The notes beneath the pieces are model-generated. The model had not been told where the DNA came from, searched no databases, and saw nothing but the letters and a program-made list of their open reading frames with translations. Below, in pieces: positions 47,971 to 59,648 of a DNA stretch of 64,000 nucleotides. The position numbers and the translations under genes were made by a program. The DNA is from Phoronis australis (taxonomy: Eukaryota > Phoronida > Phoronidae): positions 55,466 to 119,465 of the forward strand of contig NMRA01000719.1 in NCBI GenBank assembly GCA_002633005.1, written 5' to 3'. Positions within the stretch are counted from its first letter, which is position 1, and every line of letters starts with the position of its first letter.

Positions 47971-49493
47971 TTTTTTTTCCTAATTTACATCGGTTTATTT
48001 ACCTAACCTAATTTTTCGATTCAATTTAACTTACACTTCACAATATAAAATACCTTGCAAGTTTTCAGTTGAGGTCAAACATGTCCTGTTCCTTCTCTGG
48101 GGTTAATTTCATTTAATCTTAATTGGTTTACTTTATTCAATGAGCTATACCAGGAGTATAGCTCATTGCTTTATTTGAGCATCTTTGCAGTTCGTCAAAC
48201 CACTGGACTTTGATTGACTTGTTTGTCATTAACGAGCCGGTCGTCACGACCAGTGACAGTGGACCAATTATACCTGAGTCAAAAGGTATGGTGCCGTTCA
48301 TCTGTGAGTATCCCGGAAGTTGTAGCTCCGAACATGTTTGTACTTGTACGAACTATCGAAATTTGACCTCAACACTTGTTTGATTTGGAAAAGCTAGGTT
48401 AAAAAAAAACAACTAGCCAGTGTCGGTGGGCCAGATCTCATAGCGTTCATCCTTGTGAGTACTTTGGGGGGGCAACCTAGTTTTTTCTATGTGGCTAGAT
48501 AATATACCTATAAACCAAATTCCGAAAAGTTCAAGCACAGGTTCACCAATACTGGAAAATGGAAGACTGCTATTTGTGTAATTGCACATCTTCCGTTTTT
48601 TGTGAGTTTCTTGTCTCTATGGACTGTTAGTGTATTGTTTTTGTTCAAATGATTCATTATGTTCTTGTTACTAATAGCTTAATAAAAAAAATTCTTTCAC
48701 CATTTCTTTGCTTTCCGAGCCACCAGCTGTAAGAGAGTTGAGGCTAGCCTTGTTCCCTGAAGGTGACTAACTCTTTGACCATGCTCTACTGGTGACATAT
48801 AATTGGCATTGAAAATAGACCCTGCTTATGTATGAGGCCATTTTTAACAAACTAAAGGAAGGTGCATGACTGTTTACTTCGGCATTAGTTTCTTCCACCC
48901 CCGGGAGTGAATTTTGGCCAGTCTTAAATTGCTTCACAAGAGAACATCATATTTACCAACAAGCCATCGGTCCAACGCAAGTGGCTGTGATAAACGGCAT
49001 TATCACATTTTTGGGGGTCTGAAAGACTAAACCGGAGCTTGGTTCTGCGGCCCACTACAAGAAAACTGGGAGGAACACTTCAAGTTGTGCTGAAATTAAT
49101 GGAGTGACGGACAAGCAGTTAACGTGTGGCACATTGTCCATCACTGAGGAGAGTAACACCAACCACACTACCAAACCCAACAGATGTCGCTCTGGTAGTA
49201 AAGGTACAGTGCCCTCTGTCGACGGGATCTTGCAACAACTGAGGAACGGGTGGTCACGCTGCTGTGCGTGATCTTGGAATCTTGCTTATTATCAAGATCC
49301 TGTATGCGTTAACTTTGAATACAAGAGGAAACTTTACCAGTTCACTCCTCACATTGATAAGCATTTGAACTCCACTAAACCAAATTAAATATTAATAAAA
49401 TAACGTAAATTTTAACCAATCTTTTTTCTACTATAAGTGGTGATCTTATTCACCAAACAATAATTGATTTAACCATTCACATATAAAGAATTA
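47971..49493. other. Gene-free stretch with a small hairpin
   Basis: A 12-bp palindromic stem 'caatgagctata' / 'tatagctcattg' occurs near 48138-48168. No gene is recognised; the GC-richer part at 49030-49270 has no open frame with a known motif. Confidence 0.4.
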
Positions 49494-49753
49494 TGACATA
49501 TAGATGGCGCTTGCTATTCACCCTAGTCGCCATGTTCCTTTTGTCTCTAAGTCCATTGTTTAATTAGCGGTAAGATTACCACATCTGCAGCATTGTTAAC
49601 CTATTATAATCACATGTCACTTATCAGCGACCTAGTATTTACCGCCTGTCTCTGTTCTTTCAGGTTACGATCATTCGTAGTTTGCTGTCATCAATAAACA
49701 GTAAAGAAATACCTGCGAGTTATTTTCTAACATATTCCTCCGATTCTTTGACA
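49494..49753 (+). mobile_element. Possible solo LTR (260 bp)
   Basis: It starts TGACATATAG and ends TTTGACA, that is TG...CA. It carries a TATA-like box near 49605 and an AATAAA signal near 49695. Internal structure would fit a short LTR. There is no primer-binding site match I can name, no polypurine tract and no clear target duplication. Low confidence. Confidence 0.25.
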
Positions 49754-50801
49754 TAAGGTACGGTACAGGTGAAAATGGGTGATCATGAGGCCAACAATAA
49801 TTACGTACAAATATTCTTTACAGTGAACAAAAATTTCACCCGATTGCCCTAATGACTTTTCAATTCCAAGCTCAAGCTCTTGAGATTAAGCAGGATTCTA
49901 TAAATTCACCCACAGCAGTAAACACCGTTGATGGAGACAAACACCTACAGAGGAAGCCACTGAAGTGAGTGAAGTCAGCAGGGAAGATGGCCATAAGGGG
50001 GCACACTGCAGTTATTACAGGGTTTTGGCTGCTGACGCACACCCAAGCCTTTCCTCACGTCCTTATGAAGAATCTGAAAAAAGAAAAGGTTTTGTAGCAT
50101 TCTCAACTTACAAGCACTACTCATGATAACTGAAACTTAATTTCACTACAGATATTTAATTGGTTAATCCACATCGGAAAAAAAGCCTGGCACACGAAAA
50201 TACCAAAAAAACACCAAATTTGACGGTTTACTCCCCAAAATTACCACTTCCCTGCAAGAGCTAAAAAAATTCTGACTACAGATTCGGAATGCTCGTAATC
50301 CCCAAATTTTAAAAATGTGGTCATAGTATGCCCCTTGCCAACTACTTTTTTGGCAATTTTGATCTGTTTGACAGCCACCTGAAATCGCACCCGGTCTCTC
50401 AGTATGCGACAGGGGTTGAAAGCAAATAAGAGCCGCCATTTTGCATCAAAAGTAGGTCACGGCAAAAAAACGTGGCTTTTCTTGTTCAAAAGCCGGCACA
50501 AGCAAATTACTGAGTTTCCTATAAATTATTTTCAATGCATTCCACAAAACAGCCGCCAAACCTGACACACACACTTTCTAGGGACAGAAAATGCCTGTGA
50601 TTGCAGCCTGACAGATCACGAGTCAAAAAACATGTCACCATGCCAAAGTCTTCTGGGTAAATGAAACGAATGCCAAAAATTGATGAGAGGCAGGAGAAAT
50701 AACCACAAATCAAGTTTTTAACTGCCCAGATTTTGTACAAAATAGATGTCAGTGACAAAACTGCTTGGGTAGTCCAGCCCAGACGAAGAAATACAAGAGG
50801 A
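49754..50801. other. Gene-free stretch
   Basis: No gene or repeat is recognised; frames at 50164-50758 on - have no known motif. Confidence 0.4.
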
Positions 50802-51191
50802 TAATTATGGAAATGGCAAGTAAGCCAGCAGAAAAATTGGAAGCTTTTGTGCTATTAAACTTTGTCAATATTTCAGTCGAAAGGACATTTTTTGCTTTTT
50901 TTAAAGTAATGTCTTGATATATCAAGTAATTATGAGCGCACCAGTCAGAAAAACATTATAGAAATTATCTCAGTAACTAGAAGTTACGTGTGTTTTCTCA
51001 GGGACAATTTTTTGCGAGACTTAACTATTTGTGAGTTTTGAATAATAATTTTCAGAAATTGTTGTGTAAAGCGTAAGACTGAACTACTGACTTAAGACTT
51101 AAAGTCAGTATGAAACAGAACTCAGAAAGCGAGGCCAGTTTTAGTTCATGGTTAATGATTCAACTCAATTCTTTCGCTATAAGGTTAGTAT
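50802..51191 (+). repeat. 390-bp direct duplication, first copy
   Basis: It is identical to 51655-52044 except for about two substitutions (aaagg/atagg near 50880, gcgag/gcaag near 51130). The copy stops at a single N (51192). The simplest reading is an unmerged overlap between two contigs or haplotypes. Confidence 0.95.
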
Positions 51192-51192
51192 N

Positions 51193-51654
51193 AGCTCAAA
51201 ATTTTAGTTTGCACCTAATGACCTTTGACCTATTTCACCTGATTGGATGACCCGATTTCTTAGAAAAGTAATTTTTAAAATTGTCATGTTGACTTATACC
51301 TGTGCACCGAATTTGAAAAAGATAGATTTAAAACTGAAGGAGAAGTAGCATTTTGAAAATTATATGACCTTCGCACCAAACGACCTCTTCCGGTGCAATA
51401 TGGAATATGATTATATAACCAATCAAAATTTATATACTGTCGAAAGTCATATGCTGAATTTAAAGGCCGTACCTGCACCCAATTTTGAGTTATTAAGCCT
51501 CAAAGTTGGTCGGAAGAAGAATAAGAAGAAGAATAAGAATAAGAATAAAATTGAAGAAAACCCAGGAACAACAGTACTCTGCGCTTACACGCGCAGAGTA
51601 ATAAAATTGAAGAAAACCCAGGAACAACAGTACTCTGCGCTTTCACGCGCAGAG
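51193..51654 (+). mobile_element. Repeat element between the duplicated copies
   Basis: It starts with 'tgacctttgacc'-containing sequence and runs through an (AAG/AAT)n tract at 51511-51549. It ends in two tandem 56-bp units (51545-51600 and 51601-51656), each with the hairpin TACTCTGCGC / GCGCAGAGTA. The layout is typical of dispersed repeats in marine invertebrates. It may be an insertion present in only one haplotype. Confidence 0.6.
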
Positions 51655-52044
51655 TAATTATGGAAATGGCAAGTAAGCCAGCAGAAAAATTGGAAGCTTT
51701 TGTGCTATTAAACTTTGTCAATATTTCAGTCGATAGGACATTTTTTGCTTTTTTTAAAGTAATGTCTTGATATATCAAGTAATTATGAGCGCACCAGTCA
51801 GAAAAACATTATAGAAATTATCTCAGTAACTAGAAGTTACGTGTGTTTTCTCAGGGACAATTTTTTGCGAGACTTAACTATTTGTGAGTTTTGAATAATA
51901 ATTTTCAGAAATTGTTGTGTAAAGCGTAAGACTGAACTACTGACTTAAGACTTAAAGTCAGTATGAAACAGAACTCAGAAAGCAAGGCCAGTTTTAGTTC
52001 ATGGTTAATGATTCAACTCAATTCTTTCGCTATAAGGTTAGTAT
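51655..52044 (+). repeat. 390-bp direct duplication, second copy
   Basis: See the copy at 50802-51191. This copy continues into unique sequence after 52044 and begins directly after the tandem hairpin units. Confidence 0.95.
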
Positions 52045-53098
52045 CTAGCAACATCAAATAGTTAGAAGGGGGTGTGACAAGCACGAGGTCATTAACCCTT
52101 CACAAATGCACACTGATTAATGGCTTGAGTCAGATCTTTGTTGTCACACCTACTTTACGCAACGATCTTGAGGCAATTACAAGGTGAATGAACTCCACTG
52201 AAAAATAAAGACAAGCATATGAAGATTGCACTTAAAGAGCGACTTGCAAATTAGTCACTGTTTTTGAATCCAGTGAATGTAAAGTCACAAAAAATGTAAT
52301 TGGTTCTGGCCTCTGATTTTTATTGAAGTCGGAGGTGTGGTATTTTTTCAGTCGGCTCACTTTTTCAAAAAAGAAAATTCACATGAGGCAAGCAGAAATG
52401 ATCAGAATTTTTTACAAATCGCTTGGCAAATCCCGGTGCTTCAAACCCTGCTTATGTGCCTTTGGTCAACTGTTCAAAGAAAAAACGGACGTTTTTGAGG
52501 TTATTTAGTCAGTGAGCACAGGTCTCACAATGGGTACTACGTAGTCACTTTCCAGAGGAACCAGTTCTCCACTGATTAACATACATCACTCTAGTTCCCA
52601 AAATTGTGACTCCTCTAATAAACTATTGCCAGATGATGCTGCAAAGTGAAATTATTTCATAAGTAACTAGAACAATAATTTGGATTTTTAAAACGATTAT
52701 ATTTATACGTTGCTGTTACGTGCCCTGTCACCTATAATTAAATCCAGCTATTGTAAATTGCGCGTCATTGGTTGACGCAAAAACAAACCAGACAGAAGGA
52801 ATGAGAAGCTTTTGGAAGTGTAATGCATCCCCGAGGTTTGGATGGAACAACTCCAGTCATTGGAAGACTCCAACAAGTATGAAGACAATGAACACGTATG
52901 CCATCGCCAGCATTCAAGTGAAGGCACTTTGATACGTTATCAAGCAGCGTAGTTCTACAGTCAACCATTAACCCCTGATTACAGTGTTCTTGTAATGGGA
53001 GAACACATGGCAAATTGTTAGTGTACTTTAGAACTTGATCACGAAACCTAATTTAGAGCACTACATAAATTCCTTTCACGCCTTTTTCCTCAGAGTCA
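52045..53098. other. Gene-free stretch
   Basis: No recognised gene. If the recombinase fragment downstream was once full length, its N-terminal part would have been here or elsewhere, but I cannot see it. Confidence 0.4.
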
Positions 53099-53572
53099 GT
53101 GAATTCAGTCACCTTCTCCTCTCTCACTTTCCACATCATACAGGCCAGTGACGTCGTCTTCGCGCCCTCGGGCTACTCGGTGGTCATCACTATGAGTACT
53201 ATCAAGCACAGCTTGGGACCAGTCTCACTTACTATTTCTACCGTCCAATCTCCCCATTCCCCTGTAGCTTCCCTAAGTTTGTACTTTTCTACCGTTCATC
53301 CCATTCCAGGCCCCCTTTTCCAACACCTCAGTGGATCACTGGTTACCTGTTCCTGCTCCAACTCCATGTTAATTATAGGAGTTTCCTTTGCAAGCCTCGA
53401 TACCAAGTCTTACAAGTCACATAGCTTTTGCATCGGCACGGCCACATCAGTGACCAGTTGTGGCATCCCTCAACTGGTGATCCAGCGCATGGGACGCTGG
53501 AAATCTGATGCACTAAAAACCTACATTTGCAAAAAAGTGCACAGCTATGTACATATTTCGTGCATCACATAA
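53099..53572 (+). pseudogene. Tyrosine recombinase fragment (DIRS-like)
   Basis: The frame carries PVASLSLYFS, then SYKSHSFCIGTATSVTSCGI and PQLVIQRMGRWKSDALKTYI. In tyrosine recombinases of DIRS/Ngaro-type retrotransposons the second block reads HSFR.G.AT and the third ends in the nucleophile tyrosine (here the Y of KTYI). The usual HxxR arginine is a cysteine here (HSFC), and the N-terminal catalytic region is missing. The fragment is therefore most likely dead. It is GC-richer than its flanks. The family could also be a Crypton or another YR element. Confidence 0.8.
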
Positions 53573-54106
53573 TACATGAACTGGACAACATATGACAACA
53601 GACACTTACAGAGGTCGTGCATTAATATATGTCAAGTTATTCATCAGTGTGGAAATCTAGTTTTCAAAATACGGGCTACTGCAAGTGACCATAACCTAAT
53701 TTAGTGTATCCACCTTAAATTTTTGTTGTCTGCGTGATGCGCCAAATGTGAGCTTAATATTCCCAGTATGCCATTTATTTCTCTATTTGTTTTTTTTTAC
53801 CGTTGAGCTACAACAAGGAGGCACACCCCTAGTCGAGTGAAAAAACCAAGAAGTGCCGACTTCTCCTTAAAAGTTCGTTACAGTAGAATTGATTATTGAC
53901 TGACCTGCAAACATGTAAAAAGTAAAAGTGAACTGAATATTAACAATGATTTTATCTGATCATTTGCTTTCAAAAATTTTAAAAATTTCCATAAAAAGCC
54001 AGGATGAAAGGTTATTCTTGATTGGTGACCATGTTGTCCTCCTTGTGAAAAAATTATAGAGTTTGTTAAGGCATATGTTATAGCAAAAAAATTATAATGT
54101 ATACAT
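53573..54106. other. Gene-free stretch
   Basis: Nothing recognised. Confidence 0.4.
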
Positions 54107-54430
54107 GCACACACATATACATAAACATACATAATATATATACACACACATATACATAAACATACATAATATACATACACACACATATACATAAACATAC
54201 ATAATATACATACACACACATATACATAAACATACATAATATACATACACACACATATACATAAACATACATAATATATATACACACACATATACATAAA
54301 CATACATAATATATATACACACACATATACATAAACATACATAATATATATACACACACATATACATAAACATACATAATACACATGCACACACATGTAC
54401 ATAAACATACATAATATATATACACACACA
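54107..54430 (+). repeat. 35-bp AT/CA-rich tandem array, about nine copies
   Basis: The word ATAAACATAC starts at 54121, 54156, 54191 and so on every 35 bases up to 54401. Unit variants differ in the 'atatatata' or 'atacataca' spacer. The unit has no stops on the - strand, and 35 is not a multiple of three, so three - frames are open at once (CVYIYYVCLCI). That is an artefact, not coding. Confidence 0.97.
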
Positions 54431-57400
54431 GAATCAATATTGCATAAGCATGCTTTATTCATTTCCATACATGTGTTGAAGTCTACTTTCCTTACTAACG
54501 TACCTGAGTGTTTTAAGTATCCTTAAAACCATCCTCTCCCCTTCCTAATTCTCTACTGTATCGTTTATTGTTTGTTCAAGTTAAATCAAGCAAATATGAA
54601 AATCACCATCACTTTTCATAACCATTAAACTGTTTTGGATTTTGCTGCATCCCAAACACACAGTTGGTATCACAACACTTCCAAGTTGAATTAAAAGCCT
54701 AAAGGACATTGTGTATAAATGTAAACAGGAGGTTGGATGCCCTTTGTCATGCACGTGGCCTGCACTCACCACCTGAGATGAGTTCTATAGACATAGGAAT
54801 CTTGGAAAGCAAGCGTGATCATGTGATTTGCTTGTTACACTTGGCAATGTCTCGAAGTATATTGTGTGATATTAGTTTTTCCAAGTATATCGTGTCTAAG
54901 GACCGGGAACCTGATTAGGAGGACATTTCAGTCAGCATTTAGTTCCTCGTCAGTGAAGTCTCCTCATCTCCAACAAGTAAAAAGGCTGCGAAGTCTTTGA
55001 AAGGCAGTGCAATTAAACTCTACAAAATTCTAAGGAGTCTTGGCTTCCACGTCAAACTTTGGGAGAGTTTAAACATGCCATCTGGCCACTGGGAGTTTCA
55101 ATTCTGAGATAAGTAGTTACCTGGATCACCTGTTGAACAGCAAGCCTATATGAGCAAGAGCTCCTTAGAACCCCGTGGTTCAATAGCGAATGAATTTTTG
55201 TTCGTTCATCGGCAGATGGATCTCTTCCTCCATGTGTGTACAGATAATAAGAACACTCCGTCTTTCACCTTTGTCTTGCAACACCTGTTCAGGGCAGGGC
55301 TCTGGTACAAAACTGGATGCCCACTTGCTCCTTGCTTTGCAAGGCATAGCTTTATTACCATCAATGTCAACAGGAGCTATGCAGACCCAGCTGGCAAGGA
55401 CAGTTCTTTAGGTGATTAAGCTCCATTTATTCAAACCCAGGGGCAATTGAACTTCGTTTTGAACTTTGTTAAAGCTTCAATAACACCCCAACTGTAGAGT
55501 CTTCCGAAGTCATTAATTAGACAATTAGGGAGTGAGTCTGTAATAAACTTCAATTTCGTCATCATGCAGACTGCAACAAAGTTACTGATTTTGTCAACAT
55601 AGATTGTGTAATAAAACTGGTAACTTAGTCAACAGTGGAGTACTCAGTAAAGTTTGTTAATTGTGGGGTTTACAAGAAAGTTATTAATTTAAGTTTATTT
55701 AATTGTGGAGTCTGCAAAAAGTTAATTCCCTCAACCGCTGAGTTCACAATGAAGTAACTAAATTTTTCAAAATGTAGATTTTGTAACAATATTCAACTGA
55801 GGAGTCCACAATAACGCTCATTTTCAAGAGAAACCGATGTTTGGACAAGCGAGGCAGAAGTGCTAGTGACTTCCAATCAAAACAAAAACGATCATCTTGG
55901 ACAATATCTACGGTTTTGCAAGAGGTCATACGTAAGGTCAAAAGTTATGAGCTGCCAAGACTGAAACACCTGTTTCACTGATTTCCATTACTGCACCTAA
56001 AAGGTTACAATCTGGGCCACCTGTGCTCCATGCCAAAATAGTTACCACTCGTCTACATCAACCCAGGCATTGTAATAAATAACAGCCAGTACATAAATGA
56101 ACCAGGCTGAAATCACAAGAATTAAGAACCAGGCTATGGGGAAAATGACCAACATTATAAAGGCTGACATCTGGTCTGCGGGGGCACAGACTTTCAGAGG
56201 GGACTTTCAGAGCCAGACGGTAGGTAAGGTAAACATTTTTCCATTTGGAACAAAAACAGCTCAAATTACTGTCATTTCATTTTTGCAAAGGGTTGTTGCA
56301 GAGCATCTAAAGTAATATTGTTTTCTGGAACTGTTACTAGCATTAACTAGCGCAAGGTAACAATGAAGCAGAACTTTCATAATATCAATTGATATTGGGG
56401 AAAAGGACAAAATAAAATTCCACATCTACGACAGCTATCGTCCTAAATTAAAGAATTTTTATAATATACGTACTTGACATGCTGACAGTCACAACTTGCC
56501 AGTGTTATGGTAAAATATCAGGAATTTTGAAGTATATAAATTACAGGTCTTTGTGATCTGCTAACCACCACTGATGTTGCGTTAAGTAAAAGTAAAAATC
56601 ACTGGTGAGGCCAAAAGAACCAGAGTTAGGTCTGGGCTGTGTTTTTTTTGAAAACAGTCAGTTGTGCAGTATTTTGTCTTGGAAAATCACAGTGTTTGGA
56701 AACTTGCTTACCTCTTGCTTACATGCTTTTGAAAAAACCAGACCTCCGCTGAAATTGATGTGAACCAGCATTTTTAAGTCAGTGAGCACAGCTAGACTAG
56801 AACCAAGTATTTTTGTCCTGGACTTGGGATTAATACATTTTCTGTATCAATTACTGTTCCCCTGCTGTGTATTTACTATCTGCTAAACATCAGCAAGTGA
56901 TGTAAAGGGTTGCAGACATCTGGCTTCAGCTTTCACTTCCGTTGAGGAAACGTGATGTCCTACTCTCTATTGAACACATGTATTTGCTCAATGCAAGGGA
57001 ATGCAACACTAAAATGCAGAACCTTTATCAACGCCATATAGAACACATTGTATTATTCTATGGACAGTACATACTTCCCAAGCAGACTAACTAAAATGAA
57101 AAATGTCTTTAAAGATAACCAGGCATCTGTTATTTTTACTGAGGTAACATCCACTACAAATGATCTTGCCTTTAATGTCTAATATTGATTGTGAACAGGA
57201 CAAGAGTACAGATTTATATATATCAATACTTTGTGCCTCTTTGTTACTGAAGTCTCCTCTATTTTCAGCCAAGAATCCAGTAAAAGAAAACCAAACCAGG
57301 TCTACTGTACATAACTGGAATGCCATTGAGTGCAGACCACAGGTTTAAAGGAAAATAAAGACACGTTTCTCACAGGAAAGTAAAATTTAAAACAGTCACT

Positions 57401-57546
57401 GTGCAGCATCAATAACATTAGCACAACAGCAATAAGTGCTCTGACAACTTTGGTTGAGAGGTATTCCAGCGTTGAATTCCACAGGTGAGCAGACATAGAC
57501 CATTATTTGAAAAGGAATCAATTCACTGATCATATCAGAGCTGTTT
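54431..57546. other. Gene-free stretch upstream of the GPCR
   Basis: No gene is recognised in about 3.1 kb. Frames at 54709-54918 and 55150-55419 have no known motif. A promoter and any 5' non-coding exon of the GPCR should lie in the distal part, but no clear TATA box or donor/acceptor pair stands out. Confidence 0.4.
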
Positions 57547-57585
57547 TAGACGGACAGCAGTCCCAGAAAGACAACGCCTGGAAAA

Positions 57586-58623
57586 ATGAACGCTACAGAC
57601 AGTGCCAGCGAGACAGGCATGCCACGTGGCAGCACGCCCATTATGAGAGAGATTCAGCACATCCCACAAAATACAGCGTGGATTCTGTTCGGGGTCAAAG
57701 CAGTCTTTTTCATCCTAATAATCCTTGGAAACTCACTCGTTATAGCCGTGATCTGCCGCAACCGAAAGATTCGCTCAATGCCCTACACTGTCTACGTGCT
57801 GGCCCTGGCTGTAGTTGACCTAATAACTGGGCTATTCACCGTCCCAATGGACATCTACAAGAATGTGGTACCTAACCTCATGGATCCAGATGCGCCAATA
57901 CCACCACACTACATGGACAAGTCACTATGTCTCACCGGTATGTTCAGCATCAACCAAATATTGACCTGGTCAAGTAGCACGCTGATGGTGATCGCCGCCG
58001 ACCGTCTCATTGCCACTATGTGGCCGCTCAAGTACCACACACTGGTCACTCATCGACGCGCCACTGTCGTTCTCCTTGTCACATGGGTAGTCATGTCAAT
58101 ACCTCTGTACGTGGCCACAGCATACACCGACCTCGTGACCTACAACCCCAAAAAACCGTGCATGATGCCTTATCAGTACCATCCGATGCTGAAAATGGCA
58201 GTAGTTCTTCTTTGGGGCGCGGTCCAACTATTCGTCTGCTTCATCCTCTACATCAGCACAGGTCTGACCATGTGCAGCGGCAAGACCCAGGTCTCCAATC
58301 AGCGACATGTCACTGTCATGATGGCCGTTATTATTATCGTCTTTACGGTATGCGTACTACCCATCATGATCATTAACTGGATCCAGATCAACCTGCCACC
58401 TATGGATAGAATAACCATGGCCTACGTGTTCTTCGGCATGATGCATGCTAACTCATTTGCCAACCCCATCATCTACAACATGACAAACAAGATCTTCCGA
58501 GATGAATTCGTGGCTATCTGCAGGTGCCGACACTCAAGATCTACCCACAATGACTCGGATGATGCGAAAACAGCCTATGACTTGCAGTCAACAACACACG
58601 TCAAGGAGACCAACAAAATGTAA
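57586..58623 (+). CDS. Rhodopsin-class (class A) G protein-coupled receptor, intronless
   Basis: A 345-residue, seven-helix receptor that would sit in the plasma membrane and signal through heterotrimeric G proteins. Visible landmarks: N-glycosylation site at N2 (NAT); TM1 about 31-58 with GN (N49); TM2 with LAVVD (D78); first disulphide Cys C115; DRL in place of DRY at 139-141; TM4 with W167; second Cys C192; TM6 with CVLP (P259); TM7 with NPIIY (293-297); then a short helix 8 with Cys 312 and 314 that may be palmitoylated. The third inner loop is very short (about ten residues). Position 3.32 is not Asp, so an amine receptor is unlikely. The ATG is the first after an in-frame TAG at 57547 and has A at -3. 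The coding part is GC-richer than its surroundings. The ligand is unknown; the gene looks intact. Confidence 0.95.
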   Translation: MNATDSASETGMPRGSTPIMREIQHIPQNTAWILFGVKAVFFILIILGNSLVIAVICRNRKIRSMPYTVYVLALAVVDLITGLFTVPMDIYKNVVPNLMDPDAPIPPHYMDKSLCLTGMFSINQILTWSSSTLMVIAADRLIATMWPLKYHTLVTHRRATVVLLVTWVVMSIPLYVATAYTDLVTYNPKKPCMMPYQYHPMLKMAVVLLWGAVQLFVCFILYISTGLTMCSGKTQVSNQRHVTVMMAVIIIVFTVCVLPIMIINWIQINLPPMDRITMAYVFFGMMHANSFANPIIYNMTNKIFRDEFVAICRCRHSRSTHNDSDDAKTAYDLQSTTHVKETNKM

Positions 58624-59647
58624 ACCATGGAATAATGGACAGTAAAATGACTTCAACTTGTGACAGTCGTGAGTTCAGGAAACATAAACTGTTGTGTAAC
58701 TCTTTGTCTGATCAAATAGGACATTGGTGATTTTTCCTCTTGTAATTTTTCTCAAATTCTGAACATTGTATATTGATGTTATAGTTAAATTTAAGGTAAA
58801 ATCTCAAATACAATTGTTAAATCAATAGCTCCATTTACAAGGGGACAGTAACACAGAGCAACTAACATGGAACAGCTGATCGTGTGCTAGTGTTTGTGTA
58901 AACATGACTAATGTGGAGCGACCATGTTGACACTGCAACGGCCATTTTTGAATGATACAACAAGTTGCCCTAGATCAGTTGCTCCAGTTTCAACTGCACG
59001 TCTAAACCCAAACTGGGGCAAGGTGGAACAAATCATCTCTGTTATGCTTGCGCAATAGCCAGTACATGGGTGATTCGCTGGCATTTCACATGGTTTGGAC
59101 ATTCGCTACTGATTACACAAGCATGCCCACTACAACATTAGTCTTTTATATGGATACTTTTTGCTTCTGCAATTTTCCAAAAACTAAGGATATCTTTACA
59201 AACACCGGGCAGCGAATACTTTTGTAATTGAAAATTCATAGTAAATTCTTTTATTTTCTAGCTGTCTTTGTAATAATTGTTAAAGGTTCTTAGGTGTGAG
59301 ACAAATCTTTCTAGCTGTCTTTGTAATAATTGTTAAAGGTTCTTAGGTGTGAGACAAATCTTCTGCAAAATTAGAAAGCAAAATTAAGACCTAAGGTTAT
59401 TTTTGCCTGAATAATTGCAACTTCATGGGTGTGACATAGGTATGTGACAGAGGTACAAATTTTGCATACATCCGTCACGTGATTTCTGACATCCCTGGGA
59501 TCTAAAATTTTGCTGAATAGTATTAAATACCAAGTTAAAAGAGATCATGGTGAAATTATTTTAATTTTGATTTAACAGTTTTGACGTAACTAAACTTCTT
59601 CGTACTTTTTTGTGACAGATGTACAGCACCAGAGGTGCAATGCCAGA
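58624..59647 (+). repeat. GPCR 3' flank, first copy of a ~1.02-kb tandem duplication
   Basis: It begins right after the stop codon with 'accatggaataatggacagt' and ends just before the N at 59648. It is nearly identical to 59649-60670. Differences are few, including one small replaced block ('acaattgttaaatc' versus 'atttaggacac' near 58810 and 59835). It also holds a 53-bp internal tandem duplication (59258-59363). Confidence 0.95.
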
Positions 59648-59648
59648 N
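59648..59648. other. Single N at duplication junction
   Basis: It lies exactly between the two copies of the GPCR 3' flank, as at 51192 for the other long duplication. Confidence 0.9.

Noticed and set aside
53893-54468. 191-aa minus-strand frame rich in CVYIYYVCL
   Set aside because: It is the translation of the 35-bp simple array. Three frames are open at once, which a real gene would not show.
57507-58376. Overlapping frames (103 and 118 aa) within the receptor gene
   Set aside because: They are shadows of the GPCR coding sequence in other frames.
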